From assembly GCA_010093485.1 (NCBI GenBank), contig MU001513.1, forward strand, positions 509,696 to 573,695: 64,000 bases of DNA. The letters are read 5' to 3'. Each line of letters opens with the position of its first letter. The stretch's first letter is position 1. A model generated the notes under the pieces. That model had not been told where the DNA came from and ran no database searches. It saw only the letters and a list, made by a program, of their open reading frames with translations. The position numbers were made by a program, and so were the translations under genes. Source of the stretch: Karstenula rhodostoma CBS 690.94 (lineage: Eukaryota > Ascomycota > Dothideomycetes > Pleosporales > Didymosphaeriaceae). Below are positions 34,506 through 47,185 of this stretch, piece after piece.

Positions 34506-35354
34506 TGGCTTTAGGCGGCGGGCAGTTCCAGTCGGGCGTCAGGCCGTCTTGACTCGAGGTGTGTATTCAGTTGAGAAGGTCAACCACATAATGCCAAAGC
34601 TTATTCTCGGGTGTCTATCTCTTTCTCTCCATCGACCGAGGGTGTAAACCAGCGTCTCCGGCAGCGTGCTTACACGAGGGATTCAATCCGGCAGGCCAAT
34701 GACATGGTAGTGGGTTGGGAGTAAAGGTCGGTGAAATAGAGCTGGGCGGCGCGCATTTCGGGCCCCAAAAGTGAGAGCGGCATCTCGAAAGGTGTATGTT
34801 CACCTGAAGGCATCTGTAAACAAGGATTTCAAGAGTGCTGAGCCGCGAAGCATGCAGCTTCCGGTTCTTTGAGTGGTTGTGACTGGTGCGAAAGCCATAG
34901 CATCATGACTTTCTGAGGCCTACCGAAAAGGTGTACAAGAATGGATATATACGGGTTGATATTGTTCGGGGCGAAGGGGAGAGAGATGGCACGGAACTAA
35001 AGGCTTAAATATGTAGTGTAAACATATCGGTCGGTTCCCGCTTTTCCTAATTGGGACGACAACTACGCCTGTCGCTCGATTTCACGAAGCAAATGGCAAG
35101 CACGACGATTGTACTATTTCCTTGGGCACAATGCAGTCAGGGCCTATCTAAATAATGATATTTGTTTCGCCCATGTGCCATGGAAAGAAGTAGCACTGAC
35201 AATCAAAGCCAGTGGGTCATCCTGCTGGACCTGCAATGCGGGGAAAGCTGAACCGAGGCGTTCACCTCATCCATGACGAGTAAGCAGCACAAAGAGCCTC
35301 TATTGTCATGCAGAACTTTCCTCTGACCTAGCGAAGATACACAGACTGAGTCGC
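34506..35354. other. Intergenic region between divergent genes
   Basis: About 850 bp without a supported gene between the J-protein promoter repeats and the glyoxalase-like gene. Confidence 0.5.
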
Positions 35355-36334
35355 ATGATGCCTGGGCCGGGGGAATCTTCGAAAAGTAAGGTGCCGGGGA
35401 AACTTGGGCCTGCGCCGACGCGGTTGCGACAGATAGCCCTGGCTGTCAAAGACCTAGAGCAGGCGCGCCGCGAGCTCGTAGGTTCGCACGGCTGCAGATA
35501 CCCATCCACAGCTGACAGAACATCAGACACATGTAATTGGAACTCAGGTCATATTCGAAGACCCAGCGGTAGCTCAGTTTGGGCTGAAGAACTTCCTCGG
35601 TACGCATGCTCCCCATCACGCCTCCGGTCATCTGACATAGGACAGTCCCTCTTGGCGGCGACCTCGTCGAAGTCGTGTCTCCGATTCAAAACAATACAAC
35701 CGCCGGTCGGCTTCTCGACAAGCGCGGCGATGGCGGCTACATGATCATAATGCAAACCGAAGATGCAAAAGAGCGGCGCGAATACATAGAGGCCAATCAC
35801 CTATCCAAGGTGATCTGGGGCTACGAACATGACGATGTCGTATGCGCCCAGTATCACCCCAAAGGTCTGCAAGGTGGCATGATGGCGGAGCTGGATTCGC
35901 ACGCGCCGACCAAGAACAATCCCACCCCGCTGAAGGATCGCTTCTCGCCGTGGCATGCTTGTGGGCCGAACTACGCGAAGTACTCAGAGGGCATGAAGCG
36001 CACATCGCATCTCACGCTTGAGGGGTGTGTTCTGAGGCTCGCGCCTGGGGATCTAGGGCATGAGGCTGCGGCTCGGCGATGGGAGGAAGTGTTCGGCGTG
36101 GGGAGAAGTAGAGATTTGCTGGCATTTACGAACGCGAGGTTAGGGTTTGTACGCGGGCAGGACGGGCAGCGTGATGGTCTTGTCTCGGTGACGGTAGGCG
36201 TAAATGGGACGAGGGAGTTTCAGGAGATTTTGAACAGGGCGAGTAAGGCGGGTTTGTGTGGTGATGGTTTTATCAATATGTGTGGGATACGTTGGTATTT
36301 TGTACTGACGGGCCGTGACCTGGCAAAGCTGTAG
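35355..36334 (+). CDS. Glyoxalase-like (VOC-fold) domain protein
   Basis: Three exons (35355-35477, 35548-35599, 35646-36334) give 287 residues. The splices restore a continuous VOC-type start: LRQIALAVKDLEQARREL, VIFEDPAVAQFGLKNFL, VPLGGDLVEVVSPI. Fungal members of this Glyoxalase_3-like family share this pattern. The VOC fold pairs beta-alpha-beta-beta-beta modules around a metal. His and Glu ligands of true glyoxalase I are not obvious, so I do not assign lactoylglutathione lyase activity. The segment GRLLDKRGDGGYMIIMQ continues the fold; the C-terminal half (FVRGQDGQRDGLVSVTV) reads as a second module. The ATG at 35358 is an alternative start. Promoter is shared with the divergent J-protein region. 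Confidence 0.82.
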
Positions 36335-36608
36335 CGGTCAAGAGTGTGCAAGCTCTGAGGTTGGGTGCTTCTTCGCCTGCCAGCGGAATCCAAGTTTGGT
36401 CTGATAGGTGTTTTTGAGACTAGCCTCCTTTCCCGACCGGTTGGCTGCGACTTCCCTTGTTGGAGAACTCAACCGTGGCCACGCAAACTGCGCCTGCTCG
36501 GACCGCGAGAAGCGTGTCCACATCGCGGCAGACGAGGCCGGCAGTACGACACTGAACAAGGCCAAAGGCCGGACACCGGAATTCAAGCTCTTACCGCCGA
36601 ACCAAGTG

Positions 36609-37049
36609 ATGGAGCTGGCGCAGGAGAAGGAGCCCGCCAACCCGGGTGAGGATGCACGTCGACGAGGAGATTAAAAAGTGCTAATACAGGGTAGGCGAGA
36701 AGGCTGTGACGCAAAACGGCGACAAGTCGACCGCCAGCGAGGCCGACAAGGGGATCCAAGACCCTGCTGCCACATCTCCCTCCAGCATTGTTAGATGTGG
36801 AGGAGCTGGGGGCCCCGCTGGCAAGTCTCTTTGACTACTTGTCCATGCCTGACACTGACACCCGTCACAGGCATCGACTTCACCGCCAATCACGCGCTCA
36901 ACCCCGCCACTCCCTCCGACCATGCTTCCTCCGCCGAGGTACCCTCCACCGACGACACCGGTCCCGCTATACGCACCGCGGGTGCAGGTGGAACGACTGG
37001 CAAGGCGAAGGGCAAATGGGTGCCGAGTGGGAGCTGGAGCTGGAAGTGA
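36609..37049 (+). CDS. Small unknown protein, 5' end unresolved, with a GC-AG intron
   Basis: I do not recognise this gene. The supported 3' exons are 36609-36645, 36695-36820 and 36871-37049. The same frame is open upstream to 36408, where it meets a TAG, so an additional 5' exon is likely and the ATG at 36609 is only the first in-frame Met (113 residues from there). The second intron (36821-36870) uses a GCAAGT donor with CTGAC branch and CACAG acceptor, the canonical form of the rare GC-AG class. The protein is hydrophilic (EKAVTQNGDKSTASEADKG) and ends in WVPSGSWSWK. It could be a recent or fast-evolving gene. Confidence 0.42.
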
Positions 37050-37853
37050 TGGTCAGCGCATCCTAGCCCGGGATCTGATCCGCATGCTGGGGATGTCGAC
37101 ACCACCTTCGTCCGAGGAACATTGCGTGCCACTTGACCACCGTTGTGTTCCGCATTTTAGGGACGTGGGAATCTGTTCGGACAGTGCTAATTTCTGTAAG
37201 CGTGGTCTGGATGCTCAGGTCATGGTATGAGGAGTCTGTTGGGCTGGGTAACCCGGGGAGCCGGCTCTGTAGAGGTTGCATGAGAGGCGACATGTCGGTG
37301 CTGGACATGGACTGGAACGGTTTTGCATGTAGCCATCATAGCCGACACTAGGAACGACCATTAGCGGGCAATCAATGTCGCATCACCACATTCAGCACCC
37401 ATCTCCCAAGCTCTCTCATATGCACATTTTCATTGACGATATAAGCTCTTTTGGCACACAAAGTCTCAATCTACCTAGCGCCAAACTTTGCACATGAGAA
37501 TGGAAGAAAACATCCAAGGTGGACACCCTTGATCCAACGCCACGAAATGCCCTAACAATAGAGCAACCCAATTTTGGAAATGAAGAGCAGGCGGGCCAAC
37601 GGTGGGGGTATGAGCATGCTGGGGAATCTAAAAGCGGCAGATAAAGATAGAAGCGAAAGGTTCCTTCGAAGCTTACGAGGTGGCAGTGTCAGTGGCTGCC
37701 TGCGTCGTAGGTCGAGGGTTTGAACATGTGGAACAGACGGCGGAGTCTTGGGGAGCGAGGGTCTTCTGCAGGTGGTGGGGGAGAAGGATTCTCGGGTGGG
37801 TCTTCAAATGGATCTGCATTCGCATCTGGCGGGGTATCGCGGCTCGTCCATTT
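37050..37853. other. Intergenic region between convergent genes
   Basis: 800 bp with no supported gene. It holds the presumed 3' ends of the small unknown gene and the Ysc84-like gene. Confidence 0.5.
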
Positions 37854-39306
37854 CTAGTCGACGACTTCGACGTAGTTGCTGTCGCTGTTAGTCTCAAATG
37901 TCCGTATCTGCGATCTAGGCGCAGCACATACCTCGGGAATATGCCCTCCCGGTCCCCTATCCGGCCTGTCCACCAATCCGCCTCGCTTTGTGTCTTCTTG
38001 ACGATGGTGATGATCTCGCCTTTCTTGAAGCCTAAATCTCCGGGCTGGTCTGCATCAAATGTGAACTTGGCGATGGCTTGTCCCGGCTTCATGCTATCTC
38101 TTCTGAACACGGGTTTCGGCGCCGTTGGCCGTCCCGGCTTCGCGAAGTCATCGCCAAAGCCTGAGCCTCTGCTCGATCGATTGTCGAAGCGGTCGAAGGT
38201 CTCGTTGGGGTTCGCGCGTGTGGAAAAGGAGCGATTGACGCCGGCAGATGCGGGCTGGCGGTCGTACACGTCGTCCTGCCATGTGGACGCGCGCGACGGT
38301 CGGTCGCGGTAGGCATATTCGTCTTCTGCCTGACCCATGGAGCCTGTGCGGTTTGTGCGGACGCCCTCGCCCATTGCGGAGCCGCGGCGGCCGTTCCAGA
38401 CGACGTCGTCGTGCGAGTCGTCGTACACGGGAATGTCGTTGTACATGGCGTCTGCGCTCTGGGCGCCTGCGACGCCTGCGAAGACACGGGAGTTCAGCAC
38501 GCGCATGAGCGGCTCTGCGGCGGGCGGCGGGGCGACCTGCCCGCTGAGGAGCTCTCGCGCAGTCCAGCGGCGGCCGTACAGCTTTTCATTGGCATCTCTG
38601 CGCTCGATCATGCCACTGCCCTCCAGACTGACGCCCGCGAACAGGCCCTTTGTCTTGCTGTAGCTGAAGATGCCTGCCACGCTGCGCAAGCTCGCCGCGC
38701 CGGCTGCTTCGGCATTGCGTCCTACAGGCCCCGCGGCTATCGACACGTTGCCGCCAAAGGTGAGCGAACCCGCCTGCGCGAAGGTCTTAACTGCGCTCGC
38801 ATCGTTGAGAATGAAGACGAAGTCGGTCAGCTCGAAACCAATCTGGCCACCGAATCCACCCCCGATGGTACCGATGGCTGACGGCGCCGACCACGAGCCG
38901 TCGGCGAGTCGCGCGACGACGATGCCAGATCCGAAGCGCGCGGTGCCGAGGAAACCGGCTTTGAATACGGTAAGAATAGCCAGGCCCTGTGTTTCGAAAC
39001 AATTAGCACGGTGCGTGTGTTTGCGGTGATGCAGCTCCCGAGCTCGGCTGTCTCGGTGCTTGGAGCTCCGCAAAACAAGTGGTGCTGTCTCAGCCTTCAT
39101 TCACTTCACGTACCTTTGCGTTTGCGAGAACCTGGGGAGGAATGATCTTGTCGGGTCCGAATGCCTGCCGCGGGTCTACGAAGGATGCTAAGATCTTGCC
39201 AGCCTTCCTGCACTCGCCTGCAGGCTGTCAGCGACGTCATCGCCATAACGCGAGGGTACTCACTTCTCATAGACGAGGGCAGGGGGTTATTGATCGAGAA
39301 AGGCAT
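37854..39306 (-). CDS. Ysc84/Lsb3-like protein (SYLF domain plus SH3)
   Basis: Four exons (39264-39306, 39114-39217, 37932-38986, 37854-37878) give 408 residues. The first splice (GTGAGT...CTGCAG) joins INNPLPSSMRSECRKAGKIL, as in yeast Ysc84/Lsb3. The last exon is 25 bp and completes the SH3 domain (IFPSNYVEVVD), which would otherwise run into unrelated sequence. The SYLF domain covers about 10-220 (FVDPRQAFGPDKIIP, LAILTVFKAGFLGTARFGSG, SAIGTIGGGFGGQ). A disordered linker rich in Ser/Arg/Asp follows; SH3 is about 353-408 (AIAKFTFDADQPGDLGFKKG). Known role: binds membranes and F-actin through SYLF and Las17/WASP through SH3 at endocytic patches. Confidence 0.92.
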
Positions 39307-40788
39307 CTCGGCGGGCGTTCTCGGGGTATCAGGTGCTGTGGAGGAAGCGAGAGGAGCCCGACGGTTTTATGCGGGCAGCGTGATGGATGATCAACGTTGG
39401 AGGGGCCGGAAGAGCCCACCGGCGCCACGGATGACGGATGCCAGTGCAAGTGGCTGTGGGGGCATGCGCGTCGCGTCGCTGACACCTGACCATCACTCAA
39501 CAGCCGTGAATAGCTACCCGTTGGTCGCCACCTGCCCATCATTCACACTGCTGCAATCGCAACGAGCGCCGCTTTGGGCGTCCTTGGCATTTCTTTCCCC
39601 TAGCCTCACATGCGGAATCTATGGGTGGGGATTTGACTCCATCTTCTATTTCAACCATTATCTCTTCACGCCACCTTGCCCGGAGGAGAGAAATCTGTTG
39701 CAGGCCAAGGCTCAAAATATACTTTCGCATGTCAATATCTACTGGAAAGACTGCGGTGCTCGTTCTGCTCTAATCCGATCTCGTCATTCCTATCCACGCG
39801 TGGCCCTTCCCATGCGCTCAAGTGACGCCTGCACCACGGCAGTATATTTCCTTCCCTTCTACATCATTTCTGGCTGTTGTTGATGTCCATATCTTTGAGC
39901 ATTGTTCTTTGTCGACCGTTCGAAAAAAGTCTAACGCCTTTCTTTCCTTCCTCCAGACACTCCTGCCTGTTATAACCTTGGCTGTATCCTAGTGTTTCCG
40001 AGTATCTTTACTATCATTTCCATCTTCTACTAATATAACTCTTCGATAAGTTGCATCTCCACTACCAGCGAAAAACAATAGCCGCATGTCACGTGAATCG
40101 AGAGTTGCAGCATATGGTAGGTTGCCGATTTGCGTAGGTGCGCAGTCGTCTGCATCCCTACGCGACTTCCGTTACTGTCGACGCATATGCCCATTCCCCA
40201 CAGTTCCATGGGTGCGAGCTTGTTCCATTTCCTTGGAGCGGCATTCAGCCCGGTATGAACTCACGTAACAGGGATCCTCGACAAAAACAAGAGATCTTTC
40301 AAGTCCAATACTGAGCTTGCCAGTCATATATTCCATGTCTTGTGTGCTTCTCCGGGTTTGTCGAATAATGCGATTCACTGCAGAGTTGCATTGCATATAC
40401 TGGCAAATTTCTAACGACAGCACGCCATTTCCTTCCCAAACATTGTATAGCGAGCCAATGGTGAGCGAAATAGGAGATTTGTACGTCCACTCGCTGTCGT
40501 TTTCTGTCCAATGGCAAACACAAGAGCACAGCAACGCTGCATATGTATCGCTTATGGGATGTTCGAATCATTACGTCGCTTCAGGAATTCAGGCAACAAG
40601 GCATCTAGGCAAGTGAGCAAGCCCGCAATGCGCAACTCGACAACTCGACAATTGTGCATATCCGCATTTCGGCTGTACAAAAGAAGCTAATCAGTCATAG
40701 GAATTGGTAGGTTAAATGTCCTTTGTGCCCGCTATGGAAAGGTCCTTGGTCCTGCTCCATGTGCAAGTAGAGCGTCCCTCGTTGCATT
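39307..40788. other. Intergenic region between divergent genes
   Basis: 1.48 kb with no supported gene. Both flanking genes start outward, so it should hold two promoters. The open frames seen (for example 40172-40534 minus) lack motifs. Confidence 0.5.
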
Positions 40789-42463
40789 ATGGAAGGGCAG
40801 CCGCCGGGTCCTTCGTCCTCCTCTCAACCAAGACGAAAAAGAAGAAGATTATCTAGCCCACCCTCCACCAACGCATCCAAGATCCCAAAGTCCGACCATT
40901 CGATACAGTCGACCCCACCAGGACAAAATTGGCCATCCCCTGCTTCTGCTCATACTAGCATCTCCACTGTAAAGGAATTCGAAGACCGTGTCACGTCACC
41001 AGCTCCTTCACTGTCATCTCAGTCTATCAATCTCGAGAACGAAGACGCCTTCTCCTTTGCACTGTTTGATTTCGATACGCTCGCTGGTACTTTCCCGTTC
41101 GATAGTCTGGGTTATTCCGACGATATCTCAACCTTAACTGACCCATTAATTCCAATGAATTATGTAAGCTCTCCCACACATGAGATGTCTATATGCATGA
41201 GCCTGACATATTGAAGGATCCCACTCCTTTCTCCTGGACCCCTCGCACGACATTGGCATCATTTTCACAACTTTCTCCCTCAGTACCAACGGCCCCCGTC
41301 GCATCACTTCCTTCAATCAATTATGTTTATCCCGCATCACATCTACCGGACTCGTCTCTTCAGCAACAAACATGGCAGACTCAACGCGAAATGACTCGTA
41401 ATCCTGGCTCAAATAAACGTGGCTTTACTTGCCCGGTGCGGCAAGCACAGGTCTGGCGTGGGGATTCGGAATTTTCATGCAGCGCTTCCCCATTCGACAC
41501 CATGGCCGAGGTTCGACGCCATGTAGAACGGGCTCGCCACATATCATTCTTGAAACTTTGCCCTACTTGCAATGAGCATGTGATGGACAAAACAGATTTT
41601 GAAAATCAACACGGTCAACAAGGAAATAAGTGCACCAACCCCCAAAAACAGGCAAGGGGAATAGAAGCGATGCAAGCACAATGGTGGCAGCTGTATCATT
41701 TGGTCAACTCCAGGACGACAAATGACACCAACATAAAGAGGATAGTCTCGCCTCCCTCTGTCGGTACGTTCATCACAATCATCCTATACGATCACCTTCG
41801 CTAATAGCCCCCACAGCTTCTCTGGTTGAATCCAGCAATGGCCCATCTGAAGCAGGCGACAAGACATTGGGAAAGAACCAAGACCGATCTAGTATGAACG
41901 TTAGTAACACCTTTCCAAAATTGATGTCGGCTGACCAATCCCAGTAGTATGAACCCAGCTTTACCTCGCAATTTGCAGAACAGGACGAAACGCCGTTGGA
42001 CTCGGCTGAATCCAGGGCTGAGCTAGATATCAGCATGGAGTCTCAAGAAGCTGGCCTTAGAACACTTATTACTTCATCGAGACCATTAGATCCCGCCGGA
42101 AAGGGACAAGTTTTCCGGACTGCTCGCGAACCTTGGACTCCACATATCAACCGCTCTGTGTCTCCTCAAAGCATTTCTTCGACCACTCCTCACTCATCGT
42201 TGCATCCTTCTGCAGATCGCAGTTTATCTTCGCAAGACCCCGTTATTTGTCCCACTTGCGGCAAAACATACAACGGGGAATATCGGAAAGGGAATCTTGC
42301 TAGACACAGGCGACAGAAGCATAGTGCCAGGGAACAAAGCTATCCATGTGAGGAAGGCTGTTCACAGGTATTCAAACGACAAGATGCGCGCTTGAAGCAC
42401 TACAGGAAACATCATCCTTGGCTTGTTTCCCAGCCCCCCAACCCCCGACAAAATGGCGGTTAA
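40789..42463 (+). CDS. C2H2 zinc-finger protein, probable transcription factor
   Basis: Four exons (40789-41163, 41217-41763, 41817-41899, 41948-42463) give 506 residues. The last acceptor must be CAGTAG|TAT, not CAG|TAG, or a stop would enter. N-terminal region is disordered with a basic patch PRRKRRRLSSPP (nuclear signal) and an acidic hydrophobic stretch (AFSFALFDFDTLAGTFPFDSL) that resembles an activation domain. A central Cys/His segment (HISFLKLCPTCNEHVMDK) could be a degenerate finger. Two C-terminal C2H2 fingers are clear: CPTCGKTY...HRRQKH (436-460) and CEEGCSQVF...HYRKH (469-489). Such proteins are lineage-expanded in Pezizomycotina; DNA target unknown. Confidence 0.85.
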
Positions 42464-43315
42464 TTTTGATACATTTTAGCGCAATACAACTCGTGTAAAA
42501 TACTACGTCGATTTGTCCGCACCTCCATGCTGCAGTGTAATTACAATGCCATCTCCAGACACAATTAATATACACAGGTATACTGGTTGTTCCGCGACTA
42601 TATCCCGCAAGAAAGCGCATAGCAACTTTACCCTTCCTCCAACAGCGTCGTTTTGTCCTTCGTTCCATCAATACACTCCTCCATTCCATCCCCACACATA
42701 TAATCAACCACAGCTGACTTGCCCTACAACCATTCCCGTCACTACTGTCAGGACAAACCAAGGTAATCTCTACACAAGACCACAATGCGGCTACCAAACA
42801 CTAGTGCATATCGAAACCCCATGCCCTTCCACCATTGACCGCGTCGCAGTGGACGCTCATCTAGACCCTTCTTTCACTGTACCAGCCCCGAAGTGGATCC
42901 GAGATGCCAGTATTATGTTGACTTGACTGGCGAGGACAACTTAGGACAGGGGAGTCGTTCAATATAAGTCTCCTCTGGAGAGCATGATGGAACCTCACTT
43001 CCCTGCTATTGTCTGGTGAGCAAATACCAGGGATACGGAGGTGCGAGGTATCTCAACCCACATGCCACCGCTATCCCGTAAGACGAAGCCATGCGAGTCG
43101 TTCTGAGAACACGTCCGTGACTCGAAGACACCCCGTAGTGAACGCAGAAGCCACATTGAAGCGCAGAGAGTACACTCAGTCAGTCAGCAGCTGCGAAAAC
43201 CCTGTACGTGAAAATATTCATATTCCAAGCATGAGCGTATCTCACACTCTACTCAATACCCATCGTATACATACCCCCTGGCATTTTTTTTTCTCCCCAC
43301 AAGTTATGTATCCCC
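42464..43315. other. Intergenic region between convergent genes
   Basis: 850 bp. A 137-codon frame at 42513-42926 starts at a non-ATG codon and shows no motif, so I do not call it. Otherwise nothing seen. Confidence 0.45.
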
Positions 43316-44331
43316 TCACCGCCGTCCCCCACCGATATCCTGCCCCAACCGATACCCACTGATCTTCTCCCACTCAATTTTCTGCCGCGTAATCGGCAAC
43401 TGCCTCCGCAAGCTCTTAAACGCGCCCTCTGCCAGCCCGCCGAACGCCTTGTTCAGATTCTCCTGGTACGCCCTCTCCGCCTGCGCAATAGCCTTGACGA
43501 CATCGCCTGCCGAGCTCCCGTTGATCGTGGAAGTGACCGCCTTGTTCGTGAGCAGCCGCACGTTGCCGTCCTCGTAGTAGTGCACGTCGACGGCGATGGT
43601 GCCGGTGAGGGTGGACGAGGCCGGGGTGTAGAGGTAGGACGAGCGCCAGCGGCCGTTCCAGTAGTTGGCGGGCGAGTATTTGGAGGCGACCGTCACCAGC
43701 GCGATTTGCGAGTCGTCGTTGGTGGGGTACACGCCGATGTGGTATTTGGGGTAGTGCTCTGTGCCGTGGCTTCGAAGGGTCTTGAGCAGGCTCTTCCTGT
43801 GTGTTGTCAGCTTGTTTTTCGATGCACATTGTAGCTTCCAGTGTTATGCCAAGCGCATGGTATCTTACACTAGGTCCTCGTGGTTGCTCTCGACCACATG
43901 ACTCCGCACGTCGCTCGCGGTGGCAGCCAAGCTCGCATGGTCGTAGGCGAACGAGCTCTGGTTCTCCGTGTCGTAGTACCGTCCGTCGCCCAGCGAATTG
44001 TACGGACTGACGATGACGTTTTCGTTGCTTCCAGGGAGCTTAACCAAGGAGAACTGCTCTTCGTTGTGTTTCTGAAACGCGGGTTCCAGCTCGCTCTGTA
44101 CCGAGTCTTCGCCGAGGATGTTCTTGATGGCTATCGATAGTCAGATGATAAAATATGACGCAACAAGGCGCGCATCTGGCATAGGTGGAGAGAAGCTGTG
44201 CGGTGCGCGTACCTTTCGTTACGTCGTGGAGCTGTAGGTTATTAGTGCATGTCTGGCGGGGTGCGCGAGCAACATACCTCGCCTGGTGGGGCGCTCTCTA
44301 TGAAGGAAGAGAGAGCCTGTGTTCTTGACAT
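43316..44331 (-). CDS. cap1: F-actin-capping protein subunit alpha
   Basis: Four exons (44278-44331, 44213-44231, 43869-44130, 43316-43796) give 271 residues, the usual length. Exon 2 is only 19 bp. The sequence carries the family hallmarks: FIESAPPGELHDVTKAI, NEEQFSLVKLPGS, then GVYPTNDDSQIALV, KYSPANYWNGRWRS, and the C-terminal ALVKAIAQ-type helix ending in basic residues (LGQDIGGGRR). Known role: with the beta subunit it caps actin barbed ends, at cortical patches in fungi. Introns lie near the 5' end, typical for the gene. The beta subunit is not in the window. Confidence 0.95.
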
Positions 44332-44816
44332 GATGCTGGGTTAATTGTGGACAGGCAAGACAGACGGATGGGCGCTGAGGGTTGCTGTAGACTAGCGATC
44401 GCGAATGCCTGCGGCGTGTGGAGGTCGTGGTTGGAGAGCGGGCCTCCGCTTGGCGAGGGTCCAGAAGCGCAGGGGTCGTTCAGCCCCACTATGTCATTGG
44501 CCGCGATGGTATTCACCCGCGACAATGGTACATGCAAGGATAGCTTGAGGACCATTCCCGACGTTCAGTTCACATAGCACGATAGGTCCTCAGTAATATG
44601 TATGTGGTTTGTAGAAAGTGGATGAAGCATGATTGGCAGCATAGTTCCAGCCTGCTAAGAACGAGCTTGAAACCCTGGGTATGTATACATTACGTGAGAT
44701 GACAATAGTCGTTAAAGTCGGACTTCGCTGGTCCTTTACCCGTCGGAAACTCTACGATGAAACCCACCAACCCTAAAATATACAGAAAAGAAAACCTCTT
44801 TCCACACCACGGCCGC
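44332..44816. other. Intergenic region
   Basis: 485 bp between two minus-strand genes. Holds the cap1 promoter; no other feature seen. Confidence 0.5.
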
Positions 44817-46770
44817 TTATTCGATGCTCATCTTCATCAATCCATCGCTAGTGTCGGTCATACCCTGCAAGCCGATTCTTTTTGGTCCAAGCGATGGGGT
44901 CATGGTCACACTTGATCCACTATTCGATCTCTCACCATTGACAACAGTCCCGCTAGAAGGCTCCTTGGTCGACTTGGTGGAACCCCATAAGTCGCGGTTT
45001 GCGGGAGATTGCGATAGAACCGGGCTATTGTGGACGCTGAGGCCAGGAGATACAGCGCGCCGTTTGATGGAATACTCGTCCAAGTCATCGTCTCTACGTC
45101 GCTTACTCGACTTCTTCAAGCCATCGGCTGCGGACAACGGAGCAAGAGGCTGTGGAGTCGACGAGCGGGAGACGGAGTTGGGACGAACGAAACCATCGTA
45201 ATACGCAGCAGCAGTGCCAGATGGAAGAGAGGTAGAAGTTGACGAAATTGTGGGAGAATCCATGCTGATGTCTTCGCTGACAGCAGAGGATCCAGCGCGA
45301 GGGAAAGATGGCGGAGGTGGCGTTTGAGCAGGACCATCCCGCTGCCAGAACCCTCGGCAATTGCTGTTTCTCGGTTGTCCGAAGGCAGCGAATAAGCCTT
45401 TCGTTGTGGAGCTGTCTAGGCTCATACCACTCTCGCTCCCTTCTTCAGGTACACCCTCCAGCGGTCCGTCGAGGCCGGGGACGGTCGGCAGTAGGCTCGG
45501 TGATGACTGCGTTGTGGTCGGGTCTGCATCGCTCTCACGTACTTGGCGGATGATTTCGGCTTCGCGGCGGAACTCGCTGTCCACAGGTGCAGACTCTTCG
45601 AGGAGTTCGGCTCGGATGCGGCCAAACTGTCGCGATTTTGGCTGCGAGCATTAGCAGGTAAACAATAGGAACGCTGTAGGTATCACTCACTAGTAAGTTG
45701 CCTCTCCGAGACACAGCTCGGCGCACAACACCCGGGGTATGCGGCATGGCGATTGCTTCGTCCCCGCTGTCGTTGCCGGAGGATATGTGAAGGTCGTTGG
45801 TGAACAGTGAGAGGCTCTCTCGACGCGATCCTGACCCCGCTTTTCTTATCGCAGTCTCGCGCGCAAAGTAGCCTTCACTCTTGCCATTCGGCGGTGACGT
45901 CGGTCCTGGGCTCGCCATGGAGCTGTGGCCGCTGGCGGAGCTGGAGCTCTTTCTACTCCGGCCTTTGCGCAATCGTGCACGTTGTATGCTCATAAAGGTC
46001 GGGACGTGACCCGGAGAAAACATGTTTGACCACAGGCTAGGGCTGCTTCCTACGGGCGGTCCCCCAAACGGTGGGTTTTTGACCGCCTGCGGCGTCATCA
46101 ACATGGGATCGTCATTGTCGTCCGGATCCATGGGGTACCCCTCGTCGGACGCGCTGCTAGAATCGTCCGACCCAAGCATGTTGATGCTGCCAACAGAGCT
46201 CGATGCCGCCGTTGTTCTGTCGCCGTTTCCCCATGTTTGCAGGCCGATGCTGGGCGAGTCCAGAACCATGGAGTTTCCCCGCGGTTTGCGAGACGGGATC
46301 ATCATACCCTTCTGTGTGATTGTGGGTGACGAATCGGGCGACGACTGGTCGGCGAGGGTTGAGTGGTGGAGGTGGGTGCAGGCTCTCGAGAACTCGGCGC
46401 CGCGCGATCGCCGTGGGAGAAGGGAAGCCGGTGAAGCATACGTGTTGTGGGAATCTAGCTGCGGTGAAAGAGGGACTCGCGCTGCGAAATGTGCGGGGCT
46501 GGGCATAGGCGTCTCGCGAGAGGGCATCTGCAGCGACAGTCCTCTGGAGAGGAGCTCTGGTCGCCGGGGCGTGCGCGGGCTCGCAACAATGGTGTGGTCA
46601 TCCTTCGACGTGCGCATGGGCTCGCGGAACTTGGGCGACGGTTCGAGATGCGGCGTGCTATCCGAAAGCGAGCGCGCTTTGGGCGATTTCGACTTCTGAG
46701 GGGTGCTGCATACCTGGTCGCGCTCGTCGGCGACCTCAGGTATGGTCTCGCCCACCACCGTTGGCGTCAT
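44817..46770 (-). CDS. Large disordered Ser/Pro-rich protein, conserved-looking, function unknown
   Basis: Two exons (45691-46770, 44817-45641) with a 49-bp intron give 634 residues. I do not recognise a catalytic domain. It is rich in Ser/Pro with many SP/TP sites (SPKARSLSDSTP, ASPRTPRRPE), an obvious substrate for proline-directed kinases. Ordered-looking islands are HTPGVVRRAVSRRGNLLPKSRQFGRIRAELLEE-type residues around 340-380 (shown here only in outline), a nuclear-signal-like KKSSKRRRDDDLDEYSIKRR, and the C-terminal PKRIGLQGMTDTSDGLMKM. These islands look constrained, as expected for peptide-motif proteins. Start chosen at ATG 46770; an earlier in-frame start would add a cysteine-rich leader that looks untranslated. 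Confidence 0.72.
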
Positions 46771-47185
46771 CGCGGAATTTGGCTCTTCGTGGCGACACTG
46801 GCATATAGCAAAAGCAGTCAGAGAACGCGAACATATCAGACAGTTGCAGATGGACAGTCGACGTTGCGGTTGCACGGTCGATGCAATGGGCGGGGAAAGT
46901 GCCCAGGAGCACCACGTGATCTGGCTTACACATTGGGCCTTGCAAACGCATCAGTGCCAATCAAATTACCACGCCTGTCGAACATTCCGATAATATGATG
47001 CGCAACCACTGCTTGCCCGGCTGCATGTATCAAAGTTCAAACATATGTGATCTGCAGTTCCAAACACCTGGGTATCCTGCCGCCTTTGAACCTCATGCTG
47101 ACCTCCATAATTCTTGAACATTGATCCCAATAGCCTGTAAGATTGTACCTCCTCCATGACTTCAAGCGAAGTTGCGAGTTAATCT
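46771..47185. other. Intergenic region
   Basis: 415 bp between two minus-strand genes; presumed promoter of the disordered-protein gene. Confidence 0.45.

Noticed and set aside
42513..42926. 137-codon + frame
   Set aside because: Starts at a non-ATG codon, no motif, no splice partners; likely 3' flank.
46022..46699. 225-codon + frame
   Set aside because: Antisense to the disordered Ser/Pro protein; no domain.
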